64,000 bases of DNA from Photobacterium arenosum (GCF_014841115.1 NZ_JACYTP010000013.1:62001-126000); one strand, 5' to 3'. Positions 28,918 to 40,800 are shown, counted from the first letter of the stretch. The notes: generated from the sequence alone by a model not told the origin. A program made the numbers and translations.

Positions 28918-29150
28918 AAAATTCTCACCAGTTGTGTGAGGGGACGCACATTACCAGCTTAGAAACAGTAAATCTAACTCCATTGGTCAAATTAAGCTCA
29001 AAAAACAGCCAAAGAGAAGCAAGTGGTGAATTATTGAACAGGCAAACAAACCTGCATTGAATTTCCTTGCATTCTGAAAAAAGTTTGAACTCGAACCAAT
29101 TTCCAATAACCAGACCCGTCAGATCTGGTTAAATTCAAGGGTCTCTGAGG

Positions 29151-30071
29151 CTATGGTTTGACTTTCTGGCAGATGGCTTCAGCAAGATAGTGAGTATTCA
29201 GGTTTCGTGCCACCAGAGAGGCTTCCATTTTTCCGTTCGCCACCACATCCAGCCAGTGGGCAATCATGGCAGTAAACCCTTTACTATCGAGCATGGGGGT
29301 CCAGTCTGGCAGCGCCAGCGCCTGTTCACGGCCTTCATCCCATTGCTTACCCGTTACCAGGGAATCAAAATGACAGGTCAGATTCTCATAGTTGATCGTC
29401 ACATGTTCTGCTGTCACGCCATTCAGTCGATTCATTGATGCCTGAAATATGGCTTCATCAAGCTGCCATTCAACATCCAATCGCGCAAGTTTTCCCTGGT
29501 GAGACTGAGTTACAATATGCAGATCATTTTCACTCACCTGCCCGGAAATATTCACGCTGTCCAGCGCATGGATAAAATCATCAAACACAAAGGTTCGGGT
29601 ATCACCGGGCAGATTCAGTCGGTGTTTTTGCCATTTCAAACCCAGTAATTTCTTACCCTCAGTCACTGACGAATCGCTCAGATAAGGCTTTATCAGTGGT
29701 AAATATCGGCGATTAAAACCAAGGAACAATGGGCATTGTTTTTCTTCGGCCAATTCATAAAGAGTCTCACACTGCTGGTAATTATCGGTAAGAGGCTTAT
29801 CAACGAAAACGGCAATGCCTTGATTCAGAAAAAAGCGCGCAATATCAAAATGGGAAGAGGTTGCGCTGTGGATCATGACACCGTCTACGCCCAGCGCCAC
29901 CAGTCCGCGATAATCTGTCACCGCATCCTGAATTCTGTGTGTTCGGGCAAGTTGCTTTAGTGTGTCTTCATTGCGGGTACAGAATACCAGCTCAAGGTCC
30001 GGCCATTGAGTGAGTACAGGCAAATACGCTTTGCGAGCTATATCCCCTAAACCAATAATGCCAATCTTCAT
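29151..30071 (-). CDS. Gfo/Idh/MocA family oxidoreductase, YceM/MviM-like
   Basis: NAD(P)-dependent oxidoreductase of 306 residues. The Rossmann motif is GLGDIARKAYLP, then MIHSATSSHFDIARF, VDKPLTDN (the EKP-type catalytic Lys motif) and FLGFNRRYLPL. These segments match E. coli YceM (MviM) closely, so it belongs to that subfamily, whose substrate is not established. AAGGAGGA precedes two ATG codons; the second (30071) is better spaced. It lies after a terminator that separates it from the HTH gene. Confidence 0.85.
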   Translation of the reverse strand: MKIGIIGLGDIARKAYLPVLTQWPDLELVFCTRNEDTLKQLARTHRIQDAVTDYRGLVALGVDGVMIHSATSSHFDIARFFLNQGIAVFVDKPLTDNYQQCETLYELAEEKQCPLFLGFNRRYLPLIKPYLSDSSVTEGKKLLGLKWQKHRLNLPGDTRTFVFDDFIHALDSVNISGQVSENDLHIVTQSHQGKLARLDVEWQLDEAIFQASMNRLNGVTAEHVTINYENLTCHFDSLVTGKQWDEGREQALALPDWTPMLDSKGFTAMIAHWLDVVANGKMEASLVARNLNTHYLAEAICQKVKP

Positions 30072-30104
30072 CATTCCTCCTTGTTAAAGCCCAAATGGCC
30101 GATA

Positions 30105-30132
30105 CAAAAAAGCCCTCGTCTGTGACAAGGGC
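30105..30132 (-). terminator. Terminator after the HTH regulator gene
   Basis: On the minus strand GCCCTTGTC and GACGAGGGC (one G-U pair) close a three-base ACA loop, followed by TTTTTT. Confidence 0.85.
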
Positions 30133-30167
30133 CTGATTCGCTGATTTGCAAACAACACGTGAACTGA

Positions 30168-30524
30168 TCAGTGAGTTGTCACGCTGTGCTCATATTCAAC
30201 AACGATTTGATTGCCACTATATCGCACATTTTTGATATTGCCATCAACTATATACGTATTTGTTAATGTGACAGTGTTAGGCAAACTGCTGCCAATCTGC
30301 TCCCTCAGAGAAGGAATGGTAAGTACAGGATCAACACCCATATACTGACAGAACTGACTGACAAAACGATGTTCAAGCGGTAAGTTACCACGCAGAATGT
30401 CAGAGAAAAACAGCTGGCTTACCCCAAGTTTCTTGGCCATTTCAATCTGAGTCACCCGCATTTTTGCCTTATAGCTCATCCATGTTTCATAGAGTACTTT
30501 TCTGTCTTCTTCTGTGTATTGCAT
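30168..30524 (-). CDS. Helix-turn-helix (Xre/Cro type) regulator
   Basis: A 118-residue protein. The N-terminal half is an Xre-type DNA-binding domain (VTQIEMAKKLGVSQLFFSDILRGN). The C-terminal half is a short beta-rich segment (VTLTNTYIVDGNIKNVRYSGNQIVVEYEH) of unknown role. Vibrionaceae carry similar small regulators near oxidoreductases, but the target is not evident. It is transcribed divergently from the Cys-rich/DUF411 pair, whose promoter it may control. Confidence 0.8.
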   Translation of the reverse strand: MQYTEEDRKVLYETWMSYKAKMRVTQIEMAKKLGVSQLFFSDILRGNLPLEHRFVSQFCQYMGVDPVLTIPSLREQIGSSLPNTVTLTNTYIVDGNIKNVRYSGNQIVVEYEHSVTTH

Positions 30525-30731
30525 ACCTGTTCCTAGCGCAAAAAAATGTCAATTCACCGCAATTAAAGCCTAAACCCTGTCAGGAAATGTCAGAAAAACG
30601 TTAGGCTTGTTCCAAATGCGACCCTCGCAAACCCGCATAGAATCTGGGTACAAGGCAGTTCCCTATCTTTCAGCAAGTTAGAAAACTTACCGTTTCTTGA
30701 TTTTGGTTATGAATCCAATTTGTACTGGGGT

Positions 30732-30737
30732 TATAAT
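30732..30737 (+). promoter_or_regulatory. Possible -10 element for the Cys-rich/DUF411 pair
   Basis: TATAAT at 30732-30737 matches the -10 consensus exactly, 40 bases ahead of the ATG at 30777. No good -35 lies at the usual distance, which would fit an activator-dependent promoter. Confidence 0.35.
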
Positions 30738-30776
30738 CTACAACATTGATCATTAAGGAAGACACTCGCTAACAGC

Positions 30777-31172
30777 ATGTTGACTCAGTTGCTTCACCAG
30801 CCGCATTGTTCAACGAACAGGATAATCATTGTTATCTTGTGCTTGCTGTTGCTGCCGATCAATAACGCCAGTGCAACTTTATTCCCGGCAGTCATGTCAG
30901 ACGGATGTCCGTCGGTAATGACAAACTCAGACTGTTGTGCCAATACTGTTACCTTACCTGCGAGTAAAGCACCCCACACCTCCTGTCAGGACAATTTTCT
31001 GCATTCGGGGTGCTTACAGCATTGCCAGTCTTCCTGCCATACCACATTGATTCTTCCCGCTATTTTAGCGGCTCCAGTTTTGATGGCTGCAAGCCACAGT
31101 AACCATCCCTATTTATCAGGGTACTGGGACGAACCGGTCTCAACACTGTTACGGCCTCCTATTCATCTGTAA
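30777..31172 (+). CDS. Small exported Cys/His-rich protein, possibly metal-related
   Basis: A 131-residue protein with a signal-like hydrophobic segment (IIIVILCLLLLPINNASA) and then many cysteines and histidines (DGCPSVM, SDCCAN, CLQHCQSSCH), a second hydrophobic stretch and an ending LLRPPIHL. The short size, Cys/His content and Arg-Pro-Pro-Ile ending recall DUF2946/CopL-like proteins linked to copper. It lies 126 bases before a DUF411 gene, which strengthens a metal-handling role. Function is inferred only. Confidence 0.6.
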   Translation: MLTQLLHQPHCSTNRIIIVILCLLLLPINNASATLFPAVMSDGCPSVMTNSDCCANTVTLPASKAPHTSCQDNFLHSGCLQHCQSSCHTTLILPAILAAPVLMAASHSNHPYLSGYWDEPVSTLLRPPIHL

Positions 31173-31298
31173 CACAACGCTATTTTATGTACTGCCTGAG
31201 TAACGCTTTCGATGAGTGTAGCTTTTCGATTGGCGCTGCCCGATTAAAGACTGCTGAGCCTGTATGCCCAGTATCACAGATGAATAAAAGGTTAAATG

Positions 31299-31760
31299 AT
31301 GAAAAAATCACAATATCTCCTGACTGCCACACTGTTACTGGCGGCTTTCCCCTCAATAGCTGCCGATACGATCAAGGGAAAGAATTACCAGTCTCCGTCC
31401 TGCGGTTGTTGTAAAGATTGGGTAAAACACATGAACAGCAATGGTTTTGAGATTGAAATGAACATGGCAAATAATCTCCATCCAATCAAACAAGCCAATG
31501 GGATACAACCTGAGTATGCATCCTGTCATACCGCTATTATTCAGGGGTACGTCATTGAAGGCCATGTGCCTGCGCAAGATGTGCAACGATTTCTGAAGGA
31601 AAAGCCCGCCAATCTGAAAGGCCTTGCTGTGGCTGGTATGCCGATGGGCTCACCAGGCATGGAGTATAACGACCAGAAAATGCCATATGACGTCGTCGCA
31701 TTTGATGAAGAAGGCAACACAATCGTCTGGGCCAGCCATAATCAGGCTCAGACTCAATAA
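31299..31760 (+). CDS. DUF411 periplasmic metal-binding protein
   Basis: A 153-residue exported protein (signal peptide to about residue 22, ending IAA). DUF411 marks: SPSCGCCKDWVKHM near the start of the mature part, ASCHTAIIQGYVIEGHVPA and GMPMGSPGME. Members are often found in copper-resistance loci and are thought to bind copper through the Cys, His and Met residues. Of two adjacent ATG codons the second (31299) is better spaced from AAAGG. Confidence 0.88.
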   Translation: MKKSQYLLTATLLLAAFPSIAADTIKGKNYQSPSCGCCKDWVKHMNSNGFEIEMNMANNLHPIKQANGIQPEYASCHTAIIQGYVIEGHVPAQDVQRFLKEKPANLKGLAVAGMPMGSPGMEYNDQKMPYDVVAFDEEGNTIVWASHNQAQTQ

Positions 31761-31822
31761 AGTGCAGATAAAGGCCAGGTATTCTGGCCTTTTTTCTTTA
31801 ACTACCTGAGTTTTTTCAAAAC

Positions 31823-32785
31823 TTATTTCTTTAGCAACTTAGCGAACCATTGCCTGTTGGGATCCTGAGTGAGCGCCCAGTGGGTATCCTCTTCTCTCTT
31901 CTCCAGATAAACCTGCAAGCCTGTGAAATAACGAAAAGCTGTCAGTTCTGAATCCTGACTGAAATGCGCCAGAAAAGCGTCTTCCAGTTCGGCCAACTGC
32001 GCCAACGTTGTCACACCGTTTTGCAAAGCCCATTGCACCGCATACGGAGAAATTTCGGTGCGAAAAAGTATCTGGGGTTCAATATACTTGATGCCAACCT
32101 CAATGCCCTGACTGAGCGAGACGGTCTGTTCAGATTCTGCCTCTTCCTGCAGTCTTTCTCGCAAACTGGCCAGACTGACAGCACGCTGAGTTTCTGAATA
32201 ACCATGGGTGGTTTTACAAAAGCGGATAGCAAACCCTAACTGGTGACGTCCAACCAGCTCTAAAGTTTGTTCAAGGTATTCCTGCGGAATCACGTAACTT
32301 TTGGCCAATTGCTCAACGGCCTGTGAAATATTGGGATAAATAATACCGTTATATTCAACCTGAAAAGCATTGCTTAGCTGCCCCACCGGCTGACCATCAA
32401 TCGCCAGCGGCCAACCCGGATAATTAACTCTGTCCCGTGCAATTTCAAACATCATCCAGGCGCTGTGTTTAAAGCCTTCAAATGCCTTACCTTCCAGTTC
32501 AGAGTCTTCCAGCTCTTCTCTGCTCCATTGTGCACCTATCTGTAAATGCTTCTGATACTGCTGATGCAAGCGCCCTTTCACTCTGTCACGCAGTATATCC
32601 AGCCCGCTTGCTTTGGTGCGGGAACAAAAGCCATAGCATTCTTCGCAGCAAGGTACTTTGACCGGCGGATCAATATCATAGTTAGGCTCAGGACGGAACA
32701 CATGGCATTCATAGTAAGGCTCACCGCAAAACCAGCAGGTATGGCGAAATTCAAATGGCACATCGATAGACTGGACAATCGTCAT
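31823..32785 (-). CDS. Zinc-finger-like protein of unknown function
   Basis: A 320-residue soluble protein. The N terminus has a probable zinc ribbon: CWFCGEPYYECH followed by VPCCEECYGFCSR, seven cysteines in about 40 residues. The rest is mostly helical, contains WPLAIDGQPVG and ends acidic then basic (WFAKLLKK). I recognise no enzymatic motif or named family. It is monocistronic and diverges from the DUF2786 gene. Confidence 0.7.
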   Translation of the reverse strand: MTIVQSIDVPFEFRHTCWFCGEPYYECHVFRPEPNYDIDPPVKVPCCEECYGFCSRTKASGLDILRDRVKGRLHQQYQKHLQIGAQWSREELEDSELEGKAFEGFKHSAWMMFEIARDRVNYPGWPLAIDGQPVGQLSNAFQVEYNGIIYPNISQAVEQLAKSYVIPQEYLEQTLELVGRHQLGFAIRFCKTTHGYSETQRAVSLASLRERLQEEAESEQTVSLSQGIEVGIKYIEPQILFRTEISPYAVQWALQNGVTTLAQLAELEDAFLAHFSQDSELTAFRYFTGLQVYLEKREEDTHWALTQDPNRQWFAKLLKK

Positions 32786-32962
32786 TACTTAGCTCGGTTT
32801 GATTTGCAAAAAGTGCGGCTCATTATGCGGTTCAACCACAATCAGTACAAGGCAAGCCCTTCATTTCCCATTCATCGCAAAAGAATACCAACAGAGAACT
32901 TTGCCTTCCTGATAGCGAACACGCTAAAATACGTGACCGTTTTTTTAATGTGAGTGGTGTGG

Positions 32963-33661
32963 ATGTCTGAACAAAAGCGAAAGGCACTGAAAAAAATAGC
33001 CAAATGCCTTGAGTTAGGTAACTCGGCCAACGTCAATGAAGCAGCGCAAGCCATCAAAATGGCTCATCGCCTCATGCTCAAGTACGGCCTGGAGCAAGAT
33101 GACATTGAATTCATCCAAATGGGCAAAACAAAATCAGCCACCCTGTTACCGTCAGACATCAGTTCACACATTTTGAAAATCATTCGTGGGATCAACCGCC
33201 GCTTTGGTGTCGAATGTGTGCTGACCAATTACAAAGGACTCAAACAGGCTGAGTTTATTGGCGTGGCCGAACGTGCAATTTTCGCCGCTTTTGCCTTCGA
33301 TGTCGTGTACCGCGAAATGAACCAGCAAACCGGCCAGTTCCGTAACAGCTTTGCCGGCACAGGAGCCAGTACAACCGAAGTCACACGCCGTGTTTCCTCT
33401 TTCCTTGCAGGCTGGATAGAAGGCGCGCTGGAAAAGCTGCCGATGCTGAACACTGATGATGACCATGACAAACGCATGAGTAATTTCATCGACCGTGAAT
33501 TTGAAAACCTGGATCGTGAAACCTTCAAAAAACAATTACAGGAAGCCATGAAGGCGATGACAGATGATTACGAGAAAGGCATGAAAAAAGGCCGCTCTAT
33601 TTCGGTTAACCGACCGGTCGGCGGAACACGCAAAGAAGCAACCAAGCTGCTGGAGCAGTAA
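32963..33661 (+). CDS. DUF2786 domain protein
   Basis: A 232-residue protein. The first 40 residues form the DUF2786 unit (KALKKIAKCLELGNSANVNEAAQAIKMAHRLMLKYGL), known from phage and bacterial proteins of unknown function; a Lys/Arg- and Glu-rich helical tail follows. ATG 32963 is chosen over upstream GTG codons because it begins at MSEQKRKALKK, the usual start of the domain. Confidence 0.82.
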   Translation: MSEQKRKALKKIAKCLELGNSANVNEAAQAIKMAHRLMLKYGLEQDDIEFIQMGKTKSATLLPSDISSHILKIIRGINRRFGVECVLTNYKGLKQAEFIGVAERAIFAAFAFDVVYREMNQQTGQFRNSFAGTGASTTEVTRRVSSFLAGWIEGALEKLPMLNTDDDHDKRMSNFIDREFENLDRETFKKQLQEAMKAMTDDYEKGMKKGRSISVNRPVGGTRKEATKLLEQ

Positions 33662-33716
33662 CTGCACAGCGTACAACATCATTAAAAAAACAGCATAATA
33701 AAACAACAAAATAGTC

Positions 33717-33750
33717 AAAAAATCCGGTGCCTGTCAAAGCACCGGATTTT
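33717..33750. terminator. Bidirectional terminator between DUF2786 gene and NRPS
   Basis: AATCCGGTGC (33721-33730) pairs with GCACCGGATT (33739-33748) around CTGTCAAA, with A and T runs on both sides; it ends both convergent genes, one of them the 17.8 kb synthetase. Confidence 0.9.
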
Positions 33751-33772
33751 GAGTCTTTCCAGAGTGATTCAG

Positions 33773-36700
33773 TTACCGCGTATTCTCTGTATCCATCGAG
33801 CGGTTAACTAAAGTATCAGCCGATATTTCCTGCAACACCGCATCAATACATTCCCCTAACCGGCGCCGATTCTCAGCATCCGCCATCATAGTGACATGAT
33901 CGCCATCCACTTTTTTCACAATCAGCGAATGTGCCGGTAAATGGTGTTCCCATCCAAGTGCCGAGTTATCCGTGCGGTTAAAGTCCTGAGGTTTGATAGC
34001 TTCCCAATACCGAATCAGATCATCACTGCGCATGGGAGGCATGTCTTCTTTTGCTTTGAATAAATGCACTGCCAGTTCCGATGGCGAGAGAGTTGTTGCG
34101 CCAACCAAAGTCGCATAGTGATAACGCTGGTTCCACAACAACAGCTCTGCCTGATGATCATCCATCTGTGTACTGATCCCCCTATCTTTCAACGTCCTGA
34201 GCACAGCCTGTAGCGGCATATCACGCAACTGTGCCAGCAAGGCCAGATCAAGCTCTACATGTTCCACTTCGAACCAGCTCAGGAAAAGGGCTGTTACGCT
34301 GCTCATCGCCTGTTGAGGCCGCATGGTATCAAACAGTCCCAGCAGGGCCACTTCTTCCCCTTCCCTTTGCAATTGCAGTGCAATCTGGTAAGCAAGAATA
34401 CCGCCAGACGAATACCCGAACAGGTGGTACGGCCCGCACGGCTGTATTTTACGAATCAGCGCTATGCTGGCTGCTGCCATGCCGTCCATGGTTTCAGGCA
34501 ACGGCTGAGCCATATCCGGCCAGGGTACGGCATAGACAGGGTGATCCGGGTTAATGACTTTCGCTATCTCATACACGTAAGAATGATCGCCAAAGCCTGT
34601 CGGCAGAAAGAACAAGGGTGGACGTATGCCACTGCGGCGAGCCGGTAACGCGCTTAACGGACGTCGCTCACCGAACTGGTTATCGAGCTGCTCAGCCAAG
34701 TCGGCCAGTACCGGATGATCGAATATAGCCTGTACCGGAAAACTCAGGCCAAGCGACTGTGCCATACTCACCTGACGCACCGCCAGCAGGGAGTGACCTC
34801 CCAATTCAAAGAAATGATCGTAACGACCCACCTGCTCCATTCCCAGCAAATCTCGCCACAGTTGAGCCAGCATGACTTCAGTGTCTCCCTGAGGCGGCAC
34901 ATAGCCTGCATCTGTAAAAGCCTGACCCTGCGGTGCAGGTAAAGCACGTCTGTCCACCTTACCATTCGGTGTCAGCGGCAGACATTCGAGCCATATGTAA
35001 GCCGAGGGCAGCATATAAGCCGGTAAAGACTCCGCCAGATACTTGCGCATTGCCGGTGTTTCCGGGGCTGATGCACCGTCATCGAGTGTCAGCCATGCAA
35101 CTAGTTGCTGACCATCCCCAAGATAATTTACATCGACCACCACATCACGAACCGCATCATGTGCACGCAGATACTGCTCGATTTCGCCCATCTCGATCCG
35201 GAAGCCGCGAATTTTCACCTGCCGGTCGTTGCGTCCCTGATATTCCAGACTACCATCCGGCAGATAACGCACCAGATCACCGGTCCGGTACATGTTTGCT
35301 CCCGCATTGAACGGATCGGGCAGGAACCGCTCGGCACTCATTTCCGGACGATTCAGATACCCCAGAGCCACACCGACACCACCTATGTAAAGCTCACCCA
35401 CAGCGCCACGAGGAACAACCCGCCCCCGCGCATCCAGTACATAAGCACGCGTGTTACCTACCGGCTTACCTATAGGTAAACGATCGTGGCCATCAAAATG
35501 CTCTATATGCGCCGTGGTAGCAAAGGTCGTTGTTTCGGTTGGCCCGTAGGCGTGGATCAGTTTCACCGGCCTCTGGTATTGCAGCAGCTTCGCGAAAGCG
35601 GCCGGATCTTCCTTCTCGCCGCCGCAAATCAAATACCTGAGTTGAGACAAAGTGCTGCCAAGGGTATGAACATATTGATTAAACAAAGCGGTTGTCAGGA
35701 ATAAGGCCGTGATCTGCTGCCTTTGCAATACCTCAGCAAAGGCTTTGGCATCCAGGACAGTTTGCGGGGAGATGACCACCAGCTGACCGCCATTGAGCAA
35801 GGCTGACCACACTTCCATCGTTGACGCATCAAAAGCCGGATTCGCTGCAAACGCGATAATGTCTGTCTCGTCGAAGCCCGCATAACCGTTGTTGATCACA
35901 AGCCGGCTGATACCCTGATGCGGTGTCATCACACCTTTAGGCTGTCCGGTCGACCCTGAGGTATACATGATATATGCCGTTGCTGTGCTTGACCGCAGCC
36001 GTTCAGGATTGTCAGTGCGCTGACTGCGCTCATCGGCTAAGACATAAGACAATGCATCATCACCCGGCTGTTCTGTAATGACGATACATGCACCGCAATC
36101 ACTGATGATCCAAGCCTGCCGGGATTCCGGTAGTTTGGGATCAATAGGCACATAAACCGCGCCAGCCTTGAGTACAGCCAACTGTGCCACAACCAAATCC
36201 AGACTGCGCCCCAGCCTGACCGCCACAGGATCACCGGCTTGAAGACCCCGTTCAATCAGGACATGGGACAGTTGGTTAGCCTGAATATTCAACTCAGCAT
36301 AACTGACAGATCGCAGACCATCGGTAACGGCAATCGCATCAGGATTAGCGCGTACCTGCTGTTCAAACACAGTGTGCACACAGCAGTCTGCCGGGTAAGC
36401 CATGGTCGTCTGGTTCCAGGTTTCCAGCTGCAAGCGATACTCAGCATCGGTGACAATGTCCAGCGTATTAACAGGCATGTCAGGCGTTGTGTCCAGAGCA
36501 TGAGACAGTGAAGTCAGCGCCTGCAACATATATTCGCAAACCCTGGCTGCCTCAACCGGCTGACTGATTTGCGCCGTCAGACCAAGTGAATCGCCGCCAT
36601 CTTCAACTGACATAACGAAGGGATAATTGGTCCGTTCCTCAGCACTGAGCAGTTCAATGCCTGCCGGTAATATTAACTCGTCACCCTTGTTATGGCGGTA

Positions 36701-37870
36701 GTTCAGTAATGCACTGAACAATGGCGTTCCTGCCGGCAGACCACTGCAGCGCTGAGCCAGCGCCAGAGGCGCATGTTCATGCTCAAGCAAACCACTAACA
36801 TTCTGGTGTGCCTGCTGCACCGCACTCACTACATCCTTATCATTAATATCCAGGCGAAGCGGCAGAGTGTTAATGAACAGTCCCATCGCCTGCTCTGCAC
36901 CTTCACCGGCCTGCATCCGGCCAAGCAATACAGTGCCGAATACCACAGTATCCCGGCCCGTAACGCGAGAGAGCACCTGTGCCCAGGCCAGATGACAGAG
37001 GCTGGCCAGGCTGACCCCCAGCTTGCGTGCCTGCTCTCGCAAAGCACGATTGAGATCGCCGGGAACAGACAAGTGAGAAGTCACAACACGTGCGCCGTCC
37101 CCCCGAACATCGCTCAGCCCGAATGGCAGCACAGGCTCCTCGATATCAGCCAGCAGCTGGCGGAAAAACACCTCATGTTGTGCCTGGCTCTTACCCAACC
37201 GACTTTGTGCAATCACGTTTCGGTATGGTGGCGCGACCGCCAGTTCGCTGGCTCTGCCAGCCAGAATAGTGGCAATCTCACTTTCTATCAGGGCAGACGT
37301 TGAATGATCGCCAATCAGATGGTGCCATTGCTGCAGCATTAACCAGCGACCGTCTTCGTCCTGACTTACCACCATATTCAGCAGTGGCGCCTTCGTCAGA
37401 TCCAGACGGGAACACCGGGAGTCAAAGCGAGCCAGTAACTGCTCGGCCACTGGCCCGTCGGCCGGATTCAACGCTACCTCACTAACAGGTAAGGTGGCAT
37501 GGCGCCAGACCACCTGTACAGATTCAGACAGACCATGGCTGATAAAAGCAGAGCGCAAAATATCATGACGATCAACTACTTGCTGCATAGCCGACAACCA
37601 ATTGTCGAGCCGCTGGCGATTGTCAAAGCGCAGTAAAGCGGACAGCAGGTAGGTATCACCCTGTTCATTCAGTAAATGGTGGAAGTAAATCCCTTCCTGC
37701 AATGGCGACAAGCCATAGATATCCTGCACATTGCCCACACCGCCCGGAACCGTCGCCACTACCTGATCAATGTCCTGCTGATTCAGATCTGCCAGTGGGA
37801 CTAACTCAGGGATAATACTTGTGGTGTCGACAGTGATCCGGTTCTCCGGAATCCGGACTTCCTGCTGTGA
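33773..37870 (-). other. NRPS module 5 (dual C/E, aliphatic residue) and thioesterase
   Basis: C5 carries HHLLNEQGD, an exact match to the elongated His motif HH-[IL]-x4-GD of dual domains (near 37652-37685), so the second Leu is probably epimerised too. A5 (about 34940-36370) reads D-A-M-F-I-G-A-T-F-K, which matches no code I know; the pattern leans to Val or Ile. Carrier site near 34790-34810. The thioesterase (about 33790-34670) has the Ser motif GYSSGG near 34398-34424, GLFD and a GDHVTMM His. Confidence 0.7.
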
Positions 37871-40800
37871 ACCCAATGCTGAAGCCAATGAGGCCAGCGT
37901 TGGGGCAGAAAACAGAGTTTTGACATCTGCGGCAAGCCCATAGCGACGGAGTTCAGCCATCAGTTTCACCACAAGCAGAGAATGACCACCCAGTTCGAAG
38001 AAATTGTCATTCCGGCCAATGTATTCACGTTCCAGTATTGTTGCCCAGATCTTAGCAAGCAAGATTTCCGTTTCACCCTGTGGCGCCATATAAGCACGGC
38101 CAGCCTCAGCTTCCGGCAAAGGCAGCGATCGGCGATCCAGTTTGCCGTTAGGGGACATAGGCAGCGCTTTCATGCGGACAAAATCTGACGGGATCATATA
38201 TTCCGGCATACGCGTGCTCAGGAACAAGCGTAATTGATCAGTGAAAACAGACCATTCACTGTTCGCCTCCACCGAATCCTCAGGAACCACCCAAGCTATC
38301 AAACGTTTATCACCGCTGGTTCCTCCCGGCGCATCAATAACCACATCCTTTAACGTGGGATGAGCACCAAGCTGAGTTTCGATTTCGCCCAGTTCAATAC
38401 GGAAACCACGGATTTTCACCTGATGATCATTACGTCCGAGAAATTCCAGACTGCCGTCAGCAAGATAACGCGCCAGATCGCCGGTGCGATACATACGTCC
38501 AGGCGGATGGAAAGGATCGTCAAGGAAACGCTCAGCCGTTAACGCTGGCTGATTCAGATAACCACGAGCCACCTGAACCCCGCCGATATACAACTCGCCA
38601 ACAGCTCCCTTGGGTACAGGATTCCCGTAGTCATCCAGCAGATAGACGCGGGTATTACTCACCGGACGGCCAATCGAGGGAGCCGGGGCGTTGAGATCCA
38701 GCGGCATCGAAGTTGCCACCACAGTCGTTTCGGTAGGACCGTAGTTATTGACGACTGTGAGTCCCGGCGGAACATTCAGCGGCCAGCGGCGGACACTGTC
38801 TCCACCAATCAGCAACTTACGTAACGACTGAGGTACCATTTCGTTTGCCAGTGCGACTTCAGCAAGCGGTGTCACCATAAAAGACACCTGCGCGCCACTG
38901 TTTTGCCACCAACGCAACAAGGCATCACTGTCACCTTTTACTTGTAACGGCGGCAGCAGCAGCGTTCCGCCCAGCGACAAAGCAGGCCAGATCTCCCAGA
39001 CACAGGCATCAAAACCCAGTCCCGCCATACAAGTGCTCTTCTCCCGAGCCTGCAACCCGGTTGCTTCAGCATGCCAGCCAATCAGATTCATCAACTGAGC
39101 ATGTTCAACCATCACCCCTTTAGGATGACCGGTAGAACCTGAGGTATACACCACATAGGCCAGATGCTCAGGACGAACCATCGTCTCTGGCGCACCAACA
39201 GACAAAGGTGTTGCCAGCGGCTCATCCAAAGCCAGAACAGGCACCTGCACATCACCCAGTGACTTACGGCCAGCCGAGTCGGCCAGCAAAAGCACCGGGG
39301 CGCTGTCTTTCAGAATATAGTGAAGCCGTTCAGCCGGATAATCCGGATCCAGCGGCACATATGCTCCTCCCGCCTTTAACACGGCCAGCAGTGCAACGAT
39401 CATATCTGGCTTGCGGACAGCGCACACTGCCACTCTTGTTTCGATGCCGACACCACGGGCAATCAGTCCATGGGCTAATCGGTTTGCCCGGTTGTCCAGC
39501 TGGCCGTAGCTCAGAACTTCATCACCGCATACCAGGGCAACGGCCTGAGGAGAGCGGCTGGCCTGCTCTTCAATCAATTGATGCACACTGGCAGAGCCGG
39601 GATACACACGTTCAGTCTGATTCAGGCTATGAAGCAACAGCTTACGTTCGCTGTCAGGCAATATATCAACCTGCGACACCGGCTGGCTGACATCGGCCGC
39701 CATTGCTGTCAGCACCGCCAGCAAATAATCACTAAAGCGATGTACTGTCTCGGCCTCAAACAATGCAGTGGCAAAATTCAGCATACCTGTGATCTGCTCA
39801 CCGCTCTCTTCCAGTGCCAGGGTTAAATCGAATTTGGCAATATCGTAACCGAGACCGGCCTCGGCCACCTCCAGCCCTGGCAGCGAGATATCACGCACAG
39901 TGTTATCCTGCCAGGACAGCATCACCTGAAACAGCGGTGTTCTGTCAAGCTGCCGAGGCGGATTGAGCGCCTCCACCACCTGCTCAAAAGGTAAGTCACT
40001 GTTTTCACGTGCCGCAAGCACGGCCTGTCTGACCCTTGTCAGCAAGGTATCCAGAGAGGGATCCTCACGCAGGTCGATATGCAGGGCCAGTGTACTGACA
40101 AAGAAACCGACAATAGGCTCTACCTCCAGCCGCCCGCGGTTTGCATCAGGCATACCTATCACAACCTGCTGCTGCCCCGACAGCCGCGACAGCACGATCC
40201 CCCAAGCAGCCAGTACCGTCATAAACAGTGAGGTTCCGTGCTGTTTGCTGAGATGGCGTAATGACTGCGTCAGCGCCTCATCAATCTCAAGCGGCACCTC
40301 TGCGCCGGCAAAAGACTGAACCGGAGGGCGTGGTTTGTCCGTCGGCAATGTCAGTTGCGTCGGTGCATCGGCCAGCGAGTTACGCCAGAACTGTGCCTGC
40401 CTGTCCAGCTTATCCTGACTGAGGTGCTCTCGCTGCCAATGAGCATAGTCAGCATACTGCAGCCTGAGCGGCGACAGAGGATTTTCCCGGTTGTGACTAA
40501 ACGCCTGGTATAGCTCACCCAGCTCTTTCAGCAGGATTTTGGTTGACCAGCCATCTGAGACTATGTGATGGCAAACCAATACAAACAGAGTGTGATTATC
40601 TGTGATCTGCCAGACATGGGCGCGGACCAGTGGTCCCTCAGACAAATCAAACGGTGCAGTCATCTCGCGACGAGCTTGAACCAGCGCCTGACGCCGGGCG
40701 TTCGCTTCCGGTTCGGCTCGCAAATCATGCCATGACAGAGGCATAGCCTGCTCAGGCAGGAAACGAACCTGAGGCTGATCTCCCTGCGTTGCTACAGTAC

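Noticed and set aside
36773..37303. 176-residue plus-strand frame within the NRPS, and several like it
   Set aside because: All lie inside the synthetase on the opposite strand; their Cys/His/Arg-rich composition is typical of shadows.
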